From positions 23,746,001 through 23,810,000 of the forward strand of contig NC_091967.1 in NCBI RefSeq assembly GCF_036711975.1: a DNA stretch of 64,000 bases. The letters run 5' to 3'. The notes under the pieces were generated by a model, which had not been told where the DNA came from, did no database searches, and saw only the letters and a list, made by a program, of their open reading frames with translations. Position 1 is the first letter of the stretch. Each line of letters opens with the position of its first letter. The DNA is from Onthophagus taurus (lineage: Eukaryota > Arthropoda > Insecta > Coleoptera > Scarabaeidae). The position numbers and the translations under genes are program-made. This document shows, in pieces, positions 32,850 to 41,860 of the stretch.

Positions 32850-33320
32850 ATGGTAATTTACCGTTATTTTCGAATGTTCCAATTTCGGAACAATGGGAGT
32901 GATTTTCTATATAGGTACTGTTCTACCAAAGAGCTTATTGATTTGATGGAAAGTGATGAATTTTGGGAAGCAGACATTTATATTATTCCACCTAATGATG
33001 GAAGAGACTTTGAGGAAGATAGTGATGATGAAGAACTTCCTTCAGATATAAATCATTTGACTGAATTCGATAAAACCGCTCACATCGGAGACGCCGAAGA
33101 CAGATAATTCTAGTGAAGAAGACGATTTACCTCTTTCTCGTTTAATCAACACAAATTATAATCATTCGTCTAAAAGAAATGTGATTTGACTCCAACTTTG
33201 CCGCTATTTGTTTCACCAAGCCAATCTCGTACATACAACTTTACCGATGCTGTTTTTTGTTTTGAAAGTTTTTTTGATGAAGAAATATGCACTTTCTTGA
33301 ACGATATGTTTGTACTTTAT
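32850..33320 (+). pseudogene. piggyBac-like transposase N-terminal relic
   Basis: ELIDLMESDEFWEADIYIIP PNDGRDFEEDSDDEEL, then after lesions LTPTLPLFV and YNFTDAVFCFESFFDEEICT FLNDM. These match the order in piggyBac/PGBD transposases: acidic N-terminus with 'DIYIEPP', then 'F.p.elFelFFdDEv...i...TN.YA'. The catalytic core is absent and a tandem array starts immediately downstream. Confidence 0.55.
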
Positions 33321-33740
33321 GCTTAGCAAAAAAAGTTTTTCTGTATCATGCTTCGGATACCGATTTGCTTTCACACTCTTCTAATTTTCATATATTTGAA
33401 AAATTCTCTACAATGATGTATCTAGGAGCAAAAATGTTACAGGGCATTGTGTTAAGGGTACAATTTGCTACAACTTTTGTTGTAAAAGTTTTTCTGTATC
33501 ATGCTACGGATACCGATTTTTTTTAACGCAGTTCTAAATTACATACTTTTTGACAAATTCTCTATATTGATGCATTTGGGAGCAAAAATGTTACAGGGCA
33601 TTGTGTTAGGGGTACAATTTGCTACAACTTTTGTTGTAAAAGTTTTTCTGTATCATGCTACGGATACCGATTTTTTTTTTAATACTCTTCTAATTTTCGT
33701 ATTCTTGAAAAATTCTCTACATTGATGCATCTGGGAGCAG
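33310..33740 (+). repeat. Tandem array, about 155-bp unit, 3 copies
   Basis: Units marked GGAGCAAAAATGTTACAGGG C and GTTTTTCTGTATCATGCT recur near 33414, 33569 and 33724. The unit is related to the array at 39600-40640 (both contain TTTGCTACAACTTTTGT and AAAAGTTTTT). Confidence 0.85.
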
Positions 33741-33963
33741 GGCATTGTGTTAAGGGAACAAAGGTTGTTGATCCTTGTATTTCTGATCATAAGGCAGTTT
33801 CTTTTGAGTGTAAAATCATACACCTATCGTCTAAACAACAAGCTAGGCGTACTTATAGACCTATTACTGAACATGGATTGCTATATTTCTATAGGTGTGT
33901 GAAAAAAATCAATTTTTCCTTTGTTGAAGATACAAACGTAGACATAAACCAAAGAAATTGTAT
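33741..33963 (+). pseudogene. LINE endonuclease C-terminal fragment
   Basis: DPCISDHKAVSFECKIIHLS contains the SDHxxV box that closes APE-type endonucleases, followed by RRTYRPITEHGLLYFYRCV and NFSFVEDTNVDINQRN. A short piece, open in frame. Confidence 0.55.
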
Positions 33964-34337
33964 ACAGGGTGTCAGATAAAAAACGCCCCAAGCTGTAACT
34001 CTGTCATTTACATTCCAATTTTCATGAGCGAGGTATCAAATGAAATGGTTTGATGAATACTACGATTCATACTACAAATAAATTTTTTCCAACGCCATCT
34101 TCAAATTCAAGTGATTATTAACTTTTGTTTTTCAAATTGCTGCGTATATTTTTCTTCACGTCATTGGATAGAGTTTGTTTTTCTGACTCCATTGATGTAC
34201 AATACATACATTTTAAATGTAATATTAGCAGAGAAAAAACACCTGTATATGCAGGTTGTCATACAAGAATGCCGCAAGCTGTAACTCTGTCATTTACATT
34301 CCGATTTTCATGAGCGAGGTATCAAACGAAATGCCTT
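33964..34337 (+). repeat. Two direct copies of a mariner-type terminus
   Basis: CAAGCTGTAACTCTGTCATT TACATTCC(A/G)ATTTTCATGAGCGAGGTATCAAA(T/C)GAAATG occurs at 33997-34052 and 34271-34332. The first copy follows TATACAGGGTGTCAGA and the second TATGCAGGTTGTCATA, so both look like the same end of a TA-target element, in the same orientation. Confidence 0.65.
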
Positions 34338-34597
34338 CTTTGATCCATCAGTGTAGATGTAGATGGTCAACGTTTTGCCCGAGCTTGAATTGCTCTGGGG
34401 TATCGTTTCAATGCCAAAATGTGGCTTGCCTAAGAAAGTAGGTGTAATGTAGTCTGTGCAAGCTTTAAGGAGGGGTTGTTTTTCGAACAGCCTCACTCCA
34501 GAACTTACTCCGGACTATTCCCATTTTCACAACCTCGTTATCATTTACTGATTGCAATCGAAGCAACGCCATCACGGCCACCTCCCTGATAAAAATA
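34338..34597 (-). pseudogene. LINE C-terminal (RNase H side) fragment, split by a Tc1 element
   Basis: Minus strand: IFIREVAVMALLRLQSVNDN EVVKMG, then further down a TDGSK box (YIYTDGSK) typical of LINE RNase H. The upstream part is at 36353-36665. Removing the Tc1 element and one TA restores LPLD-IFIREVA in frame. Confidence 0.7.
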
Positions 34598-34702
34598 CAC
34601 TGTTGGAAATAATTCATGAGCACACGCTGTATAATCTGAACGCGTGTGTATAGCGCAATAAAATTTGGTATGGAAGTAGCACTAAAGTAGTGTAACTTAC
34701 TC

Positions 34703-35724
34703 TCACATGGAGAGCGTCACAACCCCGCCGTATATCCTCGAGTATCTACCGTGAGCTTCGCGTACCATAGCTACACCACATGGCATGGAGTCTATAAGTC
34801 GCTGTATTATAGCGAGAGTGATGGCCAACAATGCCACCTCAACTCGTCTCCATAGCTCCACAACGTTAGCCGGGGAAGCTAGATAACGTTGAAGTCTCCG
34901 ACCAGTCATGTCCCAAACATGTTCGATCGGATTCAGATCCAGAAAACGAGCTGGCCATGGAGGCATTCGTATACGGTGCTCTTCCACAAAGGTCTACACA
35001 ACACGCCCAATGTGCGGTCGGACGTTGTCGTGCATGTATAGCAGACCTGGGCGCTGCCGAACGTAGAGAAGCACAACGGACCGTAGCACCTCATCTACGT
35101 ATCGTTGACCCGTCATGGTCTGCTATACACGCAGCAGACGTGTACGTCCACCATGTGTAATCACACCCCATACCATAATGCTCGGTTGTCGGTGGATAGG
35201 GCGTTCTTGCACACACTGCTCGAGTAGACGATCACCACGTCTGCGACGAACTAAAATTCGCGCATCACCGGTGCTCAATTCGAATCTTGATTCGTCGGAA
35301 AGCAAAATGACCCTCTACTCGGCCACCCACTAATGCCTAGCGTCCGTGCCTAGAATCCGCTGTATCTCACCACGCGCGCGCAGTCTACTATCTACCAAAC
35401 GCCGCCGTACAGTTCGCGTAGTGAGTGCACCATCCCCTGCCGGTGGACAAACAGCTCCACGTTGCCTTGAGGAGGACGCACACGACGCTAAAGCGGTCAG
35501 CATAAGAGCGCGATCCTCGTATGCTGGGGTCGCGGCTGAAGGTACCTATGTCCTACCTCAGACCATTCTCGCCATGCCCGTTGCACTGCCGATAACGATT
35601 GCTCGAGACTATGCGCAATTTCACGGAACGATACACCCTCAATGTGCATACCCACAAACATTCCTCGCTTAAGTAACGCGATCATCCATTGCGCACAGAG
35701 TACGATAACAATGTGGTCCCTCAC
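34703..35724 (-). pseudogene. Tc1/Tc3-type transposase, frameshifted
   Basis: Minus-strand frames in order: 35724-35497 with FVGMHIEGVSFREIAHSLEQ SLSAVQRAWREW (helix-turn-helix); 35305-35123 with LSDESRFELSTGDAR and VMVWG-like IMVWGVITHGGRT (the DD region); 34987-34703 with PPWPARFLDLNPIEHVWDMT GRRL (the final DDE block). These are the three parts of a roughly 340-aa IS630/Tc1 transposase, broken by frameshifts near 35480-35310 and 35120-34990. The GC content is higher than that of its surroundings, suggesting a fairly recent arrival. Confidence 0.88.
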
Positions 35725-35917
35725 ACCACACTAAAAACGATCGGTATTTTCCATCCACTTCGGTCTCCATAGCGACGTGTTCCACTTGGAAGAGCGGCTC
35801 AGTCAACGTCAACAATGCCGCGACGGAACAACTCGAAACTCGATGAATAAACTCGTCTACAGTAAACCTTTGTGCTCCGCTAATATTATTAATTTATCTT
35901 CACGCGTTCAGATTATA

Positions 35918-36317
35918 CAGGGTGGTCCGGGCCTCCGGGCACAAAATTAACCTCATATACTAGAGCAAAAATGAGGACGATTCGTGAAAAAAAATTATTA
36001 TAAAAGTCTTCAAATGGCCTAGATATATCAGGCGTGCATTGATGCCGGCGGGAGTGCAACAAATTTTAGGGACAACCCTGTATAGCATGTTGCCGCCGCC
36101 CGATCAAAATTGGTTCAATGATTTTGCTTGATATTTGTTTACCCTGTACCAAATTTCAACGCTCTACCATAAATGGTATTGAAAATATTTAGAAAAATGT
36201 GTTAAAATTTCGGAACTTTGATGGCCCATATCTTGGCCATTTGAAGACATTTATAATAAATTTTTTTCTTTTAGTATATGAGGTTAATTTTATGCCCCGA
36301 GTCACCGGAACACCTTG
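35918..36317. mobile_element. 400-bp MITE inserted in the Tc1 right TIR
   Basis: TA + CAGGGTGGTCCGGGCC at 35918 and GGAACACCTTG + TA at 36317. Longer subterminal inverted sequence (TTAACCTCATATACTA / TATATGAGGTTAATTTTATG) is present. The TA target lies within the Tc1 TIR, whose two halves match the intact left TIR. Confidence 0.85.
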
Positions 36318-36352
36318 TATAGGGTATGTTCGTGAATTATTTCCAACAGGTA

Positions 36353-36665
36353 TCTAGGGGCAGCACGTTCAGCATAGTCTTCATCGCAATCGTAGGTGTA
36401 GATCTCATAGCGCTTGTGATTAGCAGGCAGGCCAGTCGTTGCAATTGATGCAGCAATTTAGTTTTATATGCATGTTGTAGTGCTGAGCACCAAACTATGG
36501 CTCCGTGAGCTACCATGGGTCTAATCACAGATGTGTAGATCCATATTGTAACTTTCGGATTTAGTCCCCAAGTATTCCCAATAACCCTTCGACACTGGGT
36601 CAGTATAATCGGTGCTTTTTTGGTTTTGCAACTAATGTGTGATGTCCAAGTTAGTCCAAGATAAC
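36353..36665 (-). pseudogene. LINE RT C-terminal fragment (upstream part)
   Basis: Minus strand: LTWTSHISCKTKKA, PKVT-like WGLNPKVTIWIYTSVIRPMV AHGAIVWCSAL, LQRLACLLITSAMRSTPTIA MKTMLNVLPLD. This is the C-terminal RT region of a LINE of the RNase H-bearing group. It joins the piece at 34338-34597 when the Tc1 element is removed. Confidence 0.75.
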
Positions 36666-36679
36666 ACTAAAATATTAGA

Positions 36680-37140
36680 GGTACTTGTGGAACTAGCCAT
36701 GGCCCCTCAAAAATTGCGTAGTGTAATAATAATGTTTGGGATCAGTACCGCCGGCATTGATCGTTTTACAGGACTTGCCATGACTCGGTCGCTGTTGAAA
36801 CACTGGCTATGCGTACAACGCCTCTCCTCTGCACCAAGACTAGTCTTCCGCGGTTGTTCTTGGTAAGTCCGGTAGCCCAAACTTCGCTACTATACATACA
36901 TCTTTCCCGATTTAAAGCAAGCCGTGTTTATGTGATCTCGGAACATACATTTGCTGTCCAGAAACAACCCCAGATACGTAACTAACATGCCGCTGTTAAT
37001 TGCGATCTCCATGATATTAAAAGTGACATCCAGCGGTATTCGCAGCCTGTCGTTTTGCACCTAGTGTTCTCAGATGTGCAGTTAGTCAACATCCTATTCA
37101 TAAAAAAGTTAATGCCATAAGTAGTTGGGGACAGAAAAAT
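36680..37140 (-). pseudogene. Second LINE RT fragment (R1/Jockey type)
   Basis: Minus strand reads VTYLGLFLDSKCMFRDHINT near 36960 and SSEVWATGLTKNNRGRLVLV QRRGVVRIAS near 36800-36880, RT thumb-region motifs. Stops intervene. It is different in sequence from the fragment at 36353-36665, so it belongs to another LINE. Confidence 0.6.
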
Positions 37141-37338
37141 CTTCCATTGAGCGGAGAATATCGGTAAAATACATTGTTAAAATTTTATAACATTTATTTT
37201 AGTGGTAAAAAATTACTTATCCTTAGCACTTAATTTAAAAACTAAGATAAAAAGATAATTATATAAGATTATTAAGTAATAGACATTTTTTAAGTATAAA
37301 TAGACTTAATATATTTAAAATTAAAACTTCAAACTTTA

Positions 37339-38907
37339 TTATTTATCGCCGTCAACTCCCCCTTGACCCACCAACACATTTTCACTTCTTTCCTCTCCTC
37401 CTTTTCCATCTTCCATTTTAACTAATCCTGGAGCGACATAGCAATTATTATGAGCCCATCGAGTCGACGCCAAATTAATTACTTCAAACGTCTTTCGACA
37501 TCTAAAACATACAACCGCTTGCTCGCCTTTGTGTAAAAATCGAAAATGATCCAAACAATCAGAATAGCAACGTTCTCCTTGATACACTTTATCGCACAAC
37601 GTACAATGAAACGTTACGCAATTATTAAAAGCATTTATTAGTGTTAAATGTTCCTCTTTAGACATTGAGGCTATTTTATTTAAATCAATGAAAGAAAGTT
37701 CCTTTGCGTTTTCATCTTCAACAACATTAAATTCTTGGAGTGCAAATGACACTTTTGGAGTTAAGATTTCGCAAAAATTTATTGCATTTTTGCTGGAAAT
37801 AAAAGATTTTTTTTTATTATTTAATAGGTTGTTATCATTACTTACTTCTTATTAATGCTAACAACCATTTTTTTATTACGAACATATACTTTTCCGCCAA
37901 TATTATAAGTTACCATAAACGGTGCAGCCATGGTACCCCCATTCATATTGCAGTCTTTAATATCCTGTAAAAACTCGCTGATGATGCTTTGAATTAAATG
38001 ATGATTGTTAATATTATACTTTGTCAATATGGATGTTAATTGTTTGAAATAAGCGGATATAAAGTCATATGAATAAACTTTAGGTGTAGAATTTGGAATG
38101 GTGTTCACAACTTCAGTAATAAAGTCTGTTGGGGGGCAAGTAGTTGTGTCCCCACCATCCGTTATATAACGTTTATAAACATGGACGTTAGATCGCGAAA
38201 ATTTAACCGAAGGTAAATCAACACTAATCTTAACATAAGGGTGATTTAAAAAATATACCATCGAAGGTAATTGCTTCCATGGTTTTTCTAAATGATTTTT
38301 TATTAATATGTTATCTAAAAACAGAAAGAAAATATTTTTAGGAAACAAAAATAAATAATTAATTCTGACTGTCTAATTCAATAAAAACAATATTATTCAA
38401 AACGCTTGGTTTTCCAGTTATAGCCAAATTAAAAGCAGCTTCTGGTTTATTAGTTTTCGATGGTATATCTGTTTGAGATTCCACAGAAACTGATTCTCCT
38501 CTTTGAAAATCACCATCTTTACGAAATTGGCTTTCGTTATCAATGATATACATTAATTTTGATCGTAAATAATCTTGATATTTCGAAAAACAGTCATCTT
38601 TTAATAACGGATTTTTGTAATCTGCAGTGGACCATCCAGGCCAAACTTTCATAAAATAACATAATGCCTCTGCTAACACATATTTCATTCGAGATGAAAC
38701 CATTTTTAAATCGATTCCTAAATCGACAGAAAGGACTGGGGTTACAGATCTTGAATTTAAATGTAAAACTTCACGATTTGCGATACTGTTAAAATATTCT
38801 CTAAGGAGATTAGTATGTTCCCTTGTTGGCTGTTCTGCTAGTTCATTTTTATTTGCATTTACAGAATCTGTTGATGGTCCAACCATTTCTTTTGGTTCTG
38901 TATCCAT
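37339..38907 (-). CDS. Gene B: paralogue of gene A, three exons, 486 aa
   Basis: Exons on the minus strand are 38907-38370, 38314-37846 and 37792-37339. Both introns are short (55 and 53 bp), with phases identical to gene A. The donor of intron 1 reads GTCAG rather than GTAAG, which is weaker but still GT. Against A, exon 1 lacks 12 codons in the disordered N-terminus (the SGSKKTVLKETP region), exon 2 has exactly the same length (469 nt), and exon 3 is 9 codons shorter. The Cys/His module (FHCTLCDKVYQGERC ... CFRCRKTF ... RWAHNNC) is kept. No stops or frameshifts, so it is probably functional. Function unknown. It lies head-inverted to A, with about 4.9 kb between their 3' ends. Confidence 0.8.
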
Positions 38908-39340
38908 TTTCACAATTACTCTCTTTATTCAGTAAGTAGTAAGAACAGCTACAGCAGAAATTTAACCTTCACTTAAATACCTCGCCGGAAAAGATTAAAA
39001 CTACGTAAACTACAAATTTAAGTTTAACTTAAGTTTAAAATGGTATAACCTAAAAAATTATAATCAATTTTAATCATTGAGCTAAACCTCCAATAGATGG
39101 CGTTTACTAAAAAGTTAATGTAACCTTATATATCCTCTTATATATCCTCTTACCTTATATATTACGGTTAAATAGTATTTTCTCTTCTTTATGTGTTATC
39201 TAATCTTAATTATTTAAGTTATTACAAGAAAGCTCAGATTCTTAGTAACCTTACAAAATATAATCAATTTTATTGTGTTAAAGTACCTAGAGATGGCGCT
39301 ATTAAAAGGAAACTATTCGAGCTTAAAATAGCTTGTCACT
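38908..39340 (-). promoter_or_regulatory. Upstream region of gene B, duplicated with gene A
   Basis: Matches 24230-24598 in inverse orientation (AAAATTGATTATAATTTTTT AGG; TTCCGGCGAGG; ATTGTGAAAATGG). The likely promoter lies here. 39341-39600 beyond it has no recognisable feature. Confidence 0.5.
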
Positions 39341-39599
39341 GTATGACACCGCTTGTCAGTGGATGTCACTGCCAGCGTTACCAACCCTACCGATATACGA
39401 CTTAATCTACCGATTTTCAAAATTTTAACAAAGTATTATGAAACACATCGTACTTAAAATCAATACAATTGCGACAAAAATTGTACTTTATTGGAATACC
39501 CTACTTCTATTGCATAAAAGTATATACCAATGATCTGGCAACGTTGCTCGAGCGACATTGCCGTACTGTACACGTCATAAGTAAACCCTCTGCCTAATT

Positions 39600-40640
39600 T
39601 GAAGACGGTTCAAAATATAATATTGTCAAAATAGATATTGACGCATCCAAGAGCAAAAATGCAAGAGAGCAATATTGTTAACAATAAAATTTGTTACAAC
39701 TTTTATTGTAAAAATTTTTTTGTGAGACGCAGCGATTCCAGAATATTACCTTTAATAACTTGAAAAAGCAACAAATTCATAAAATTTTCAAATTTTCGTA
39801 TCTATCTCGATATTGACGCATTTAAGAACAAAAGTGCAACAGAGCAATATTGTTAACAATAAAATTTGCTACAACTTTTATGCTAAAAGTTTTTTTGTAA
39901 CATGCTGTGATTTCTAAGGGTTACCTTTAATTACTTGAAAAAGCAACAAATTCATAAAGTTTTCATATTTTCGTATCTACCTCGATATTGATGTATCTAA
40001 GAGCAAAAGTGCAAGAGAGCAATATTGTTAATAATAACATATGCAACAATTCTTATTATAAAAGTTTTCTTATAGCAAGCTCCGATACCTAAGTGTTTCC
40101 TTTAATAACTTGAAAGAGCAACAAATTCATAAAATTTTCATATTTTCGTATCTATCTCGATATTGACGCATTTAAGAACAAAAGTGCAAGAGAGCAATAT
40201 TGTTAACAATAAAATTTGCTACAACTTCTGTGCTAAAAGTTTTTTTGTAACATGCTGCGATTCCTAAGGGTTACCTTTAATCAATTGAAAAAGCAACAAA
40301 TTCATAAAATTTTCATATTTTCGTATCTATCTCTATATTGACGCATTTAAGAACAAAAGTGCAAGAGAGCAATATTGTTAACAATAAAATTTGCTACAAC
40401 TTTTGTGCTAAAAGTTCTTTTGTAACATGCTGCGATTACTAAGGGTTACCTTTAATCACTTGAAAGAGCAACAAATTCATCAAATTTTCATATTTTCGTA
40501 TCTATCTCGATATTGACGCATTTAAGAGCAAAATGCAAGAGAGCAATATTGTTAACAATAAAATTTGCTACAACTTTTGTACTAAAAGTTGTTTTGTAAC
40601 ATACTGTGCTTCCTAAGGTTTACATTTAATATCTAGATAG
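39600..40640 (+). repeat. Tandem array, 162-180 bp unit, about six copies
   Basis: Units begin ATATTGACGCATTTAAGAAC AAAAGTGCAA and contain GAGCAATATTGTTAACAATA AAATTTGC, AAAAGTTTTTTTGTAACATG C and AACAAATTCATAAA. Starts lie near 39640, 39820, 39988, 40166, 40346 and 40508. Related to the array at 33310-33740. Confidence 0.88.
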
Positions 40641-41860
40641 TAATATACCAAACTGGCATATTACTATCTACGCAGACAGCTTTAGACTTTCATAAAGAGT
40701 ATTTGGAAGTGTATGGGTTTCAATACATGTCATATTGTTAAGCAGGCGTACACAAGATTCCATAGAAAACTTGTTTTTGTTGATTAGAAGCCGTCGAGTA
40801 ACACCAGATGCAAGAAAATTCAAAACGTCGATGAGACTATCAAGACTTATCAAGCAAACAACAACAAGAATCAGATAAAGCTGATAATAAAGATGAAGAC
40901 CAGACATGGTTGATAATTAATAACTGCATCCAAGATCTCTACATGCTTCAGGCACAAGAATCTCATAACCATACTGCAAATCTGGATGACCATGCTAAAG
41001 CTTGATTGTATTATTTGGCAGGGACATTAATTCACAAAATACGTAAAAACAACACATAACATTTGAATGTATTGAATATACTTGATAAGCAATAAAATCA
41101 GCAGTGACGATTCTATTCACCAATATTTGGATCTATTTTTCATTAAAAGAAAAATCATGTACTGAATATAAAGAAACAAGCAATTATGTAAGATAATGAG
41201 AGGTTTGTGAGGTATTTTAGTTAGATCAGTACACTTACCTCTATTTGGCTACATATATTTCTATCTGTATTTTTTTCGCAATAAACTATTTAATTTTTTA
41301 TGTTGTTTCATTAAATAGTCCCTTATTATTATTTTAAATTTGCCGCGTGACTTTCGAGCCAAAATGGTGGCAAACCGCGGTACTTTCATAATCTAGGGAC
41401 TTTAGTTTTCTTATATAAATAAGAATTACTTTAAATATTATGGTTAAATAGTATTTTCTCTTCTATTATGTATTATATAGTGATAATTATTGAGTTATAA
41501 CAAGCAAGCTCAGAATTTAAGTTTAAAATGGTATGGCGGTGCTTATGCATAACTAATCGAACGTTTCCTACGTTTCCTATTAACCGTTAACACGCCTGTT
41601 TTTTTTTATATTTTCTTACAATTTCATTATAAACTGAATAATTAATATATATACATTTTAATTATATATTATATAAACATTTATATGACTTATTTTGATT
41701 AAGTTATTAATTGATTCCTATTTAAACTAGTGATCAATCGAAACAATCTTTTGAAATGTCACATTTGATTAATGTTCAAAATCACCTGACAGCTACTTGT
41801 TATTCTTTTTGAATAAGTTTATTACGTTTTCAAGTTGCTCATTACAACAGTAATATAATA
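40641..41860. other. Intergenic sequence upstream of the E3 ligase gene
   Basis: A minus-strand 79-aa frame at 40668-40907 is unrecognised and not supported. 41345-41400 is less AT-rich (GCCGCGTGACTTTCGAGCC) and could be promoter-proximal. 41445-41515 is a partial copy of the distal upstream block of genes A/B. Confidence 0.4.

Larger units (their letters stand above)
34598..36350 (-). mobile_element. Tc1-type transposon, 1.75 kb, TA target, with nested MITE
   Basis: TA + CACTGTTGGAAATAATTCAT at 34598, and GAATTATTTCCAACAGG + TA at 36350. The TIR continues inward (TATAATCTGAACGCGTG at about 34632), and its right-hand partner is interrupted at a TA by a 400-bp MITE (35918-36317). The transposase is on the minus strand. 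The insertion splits a LINE frame cleanly. Confidence 0.92.
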
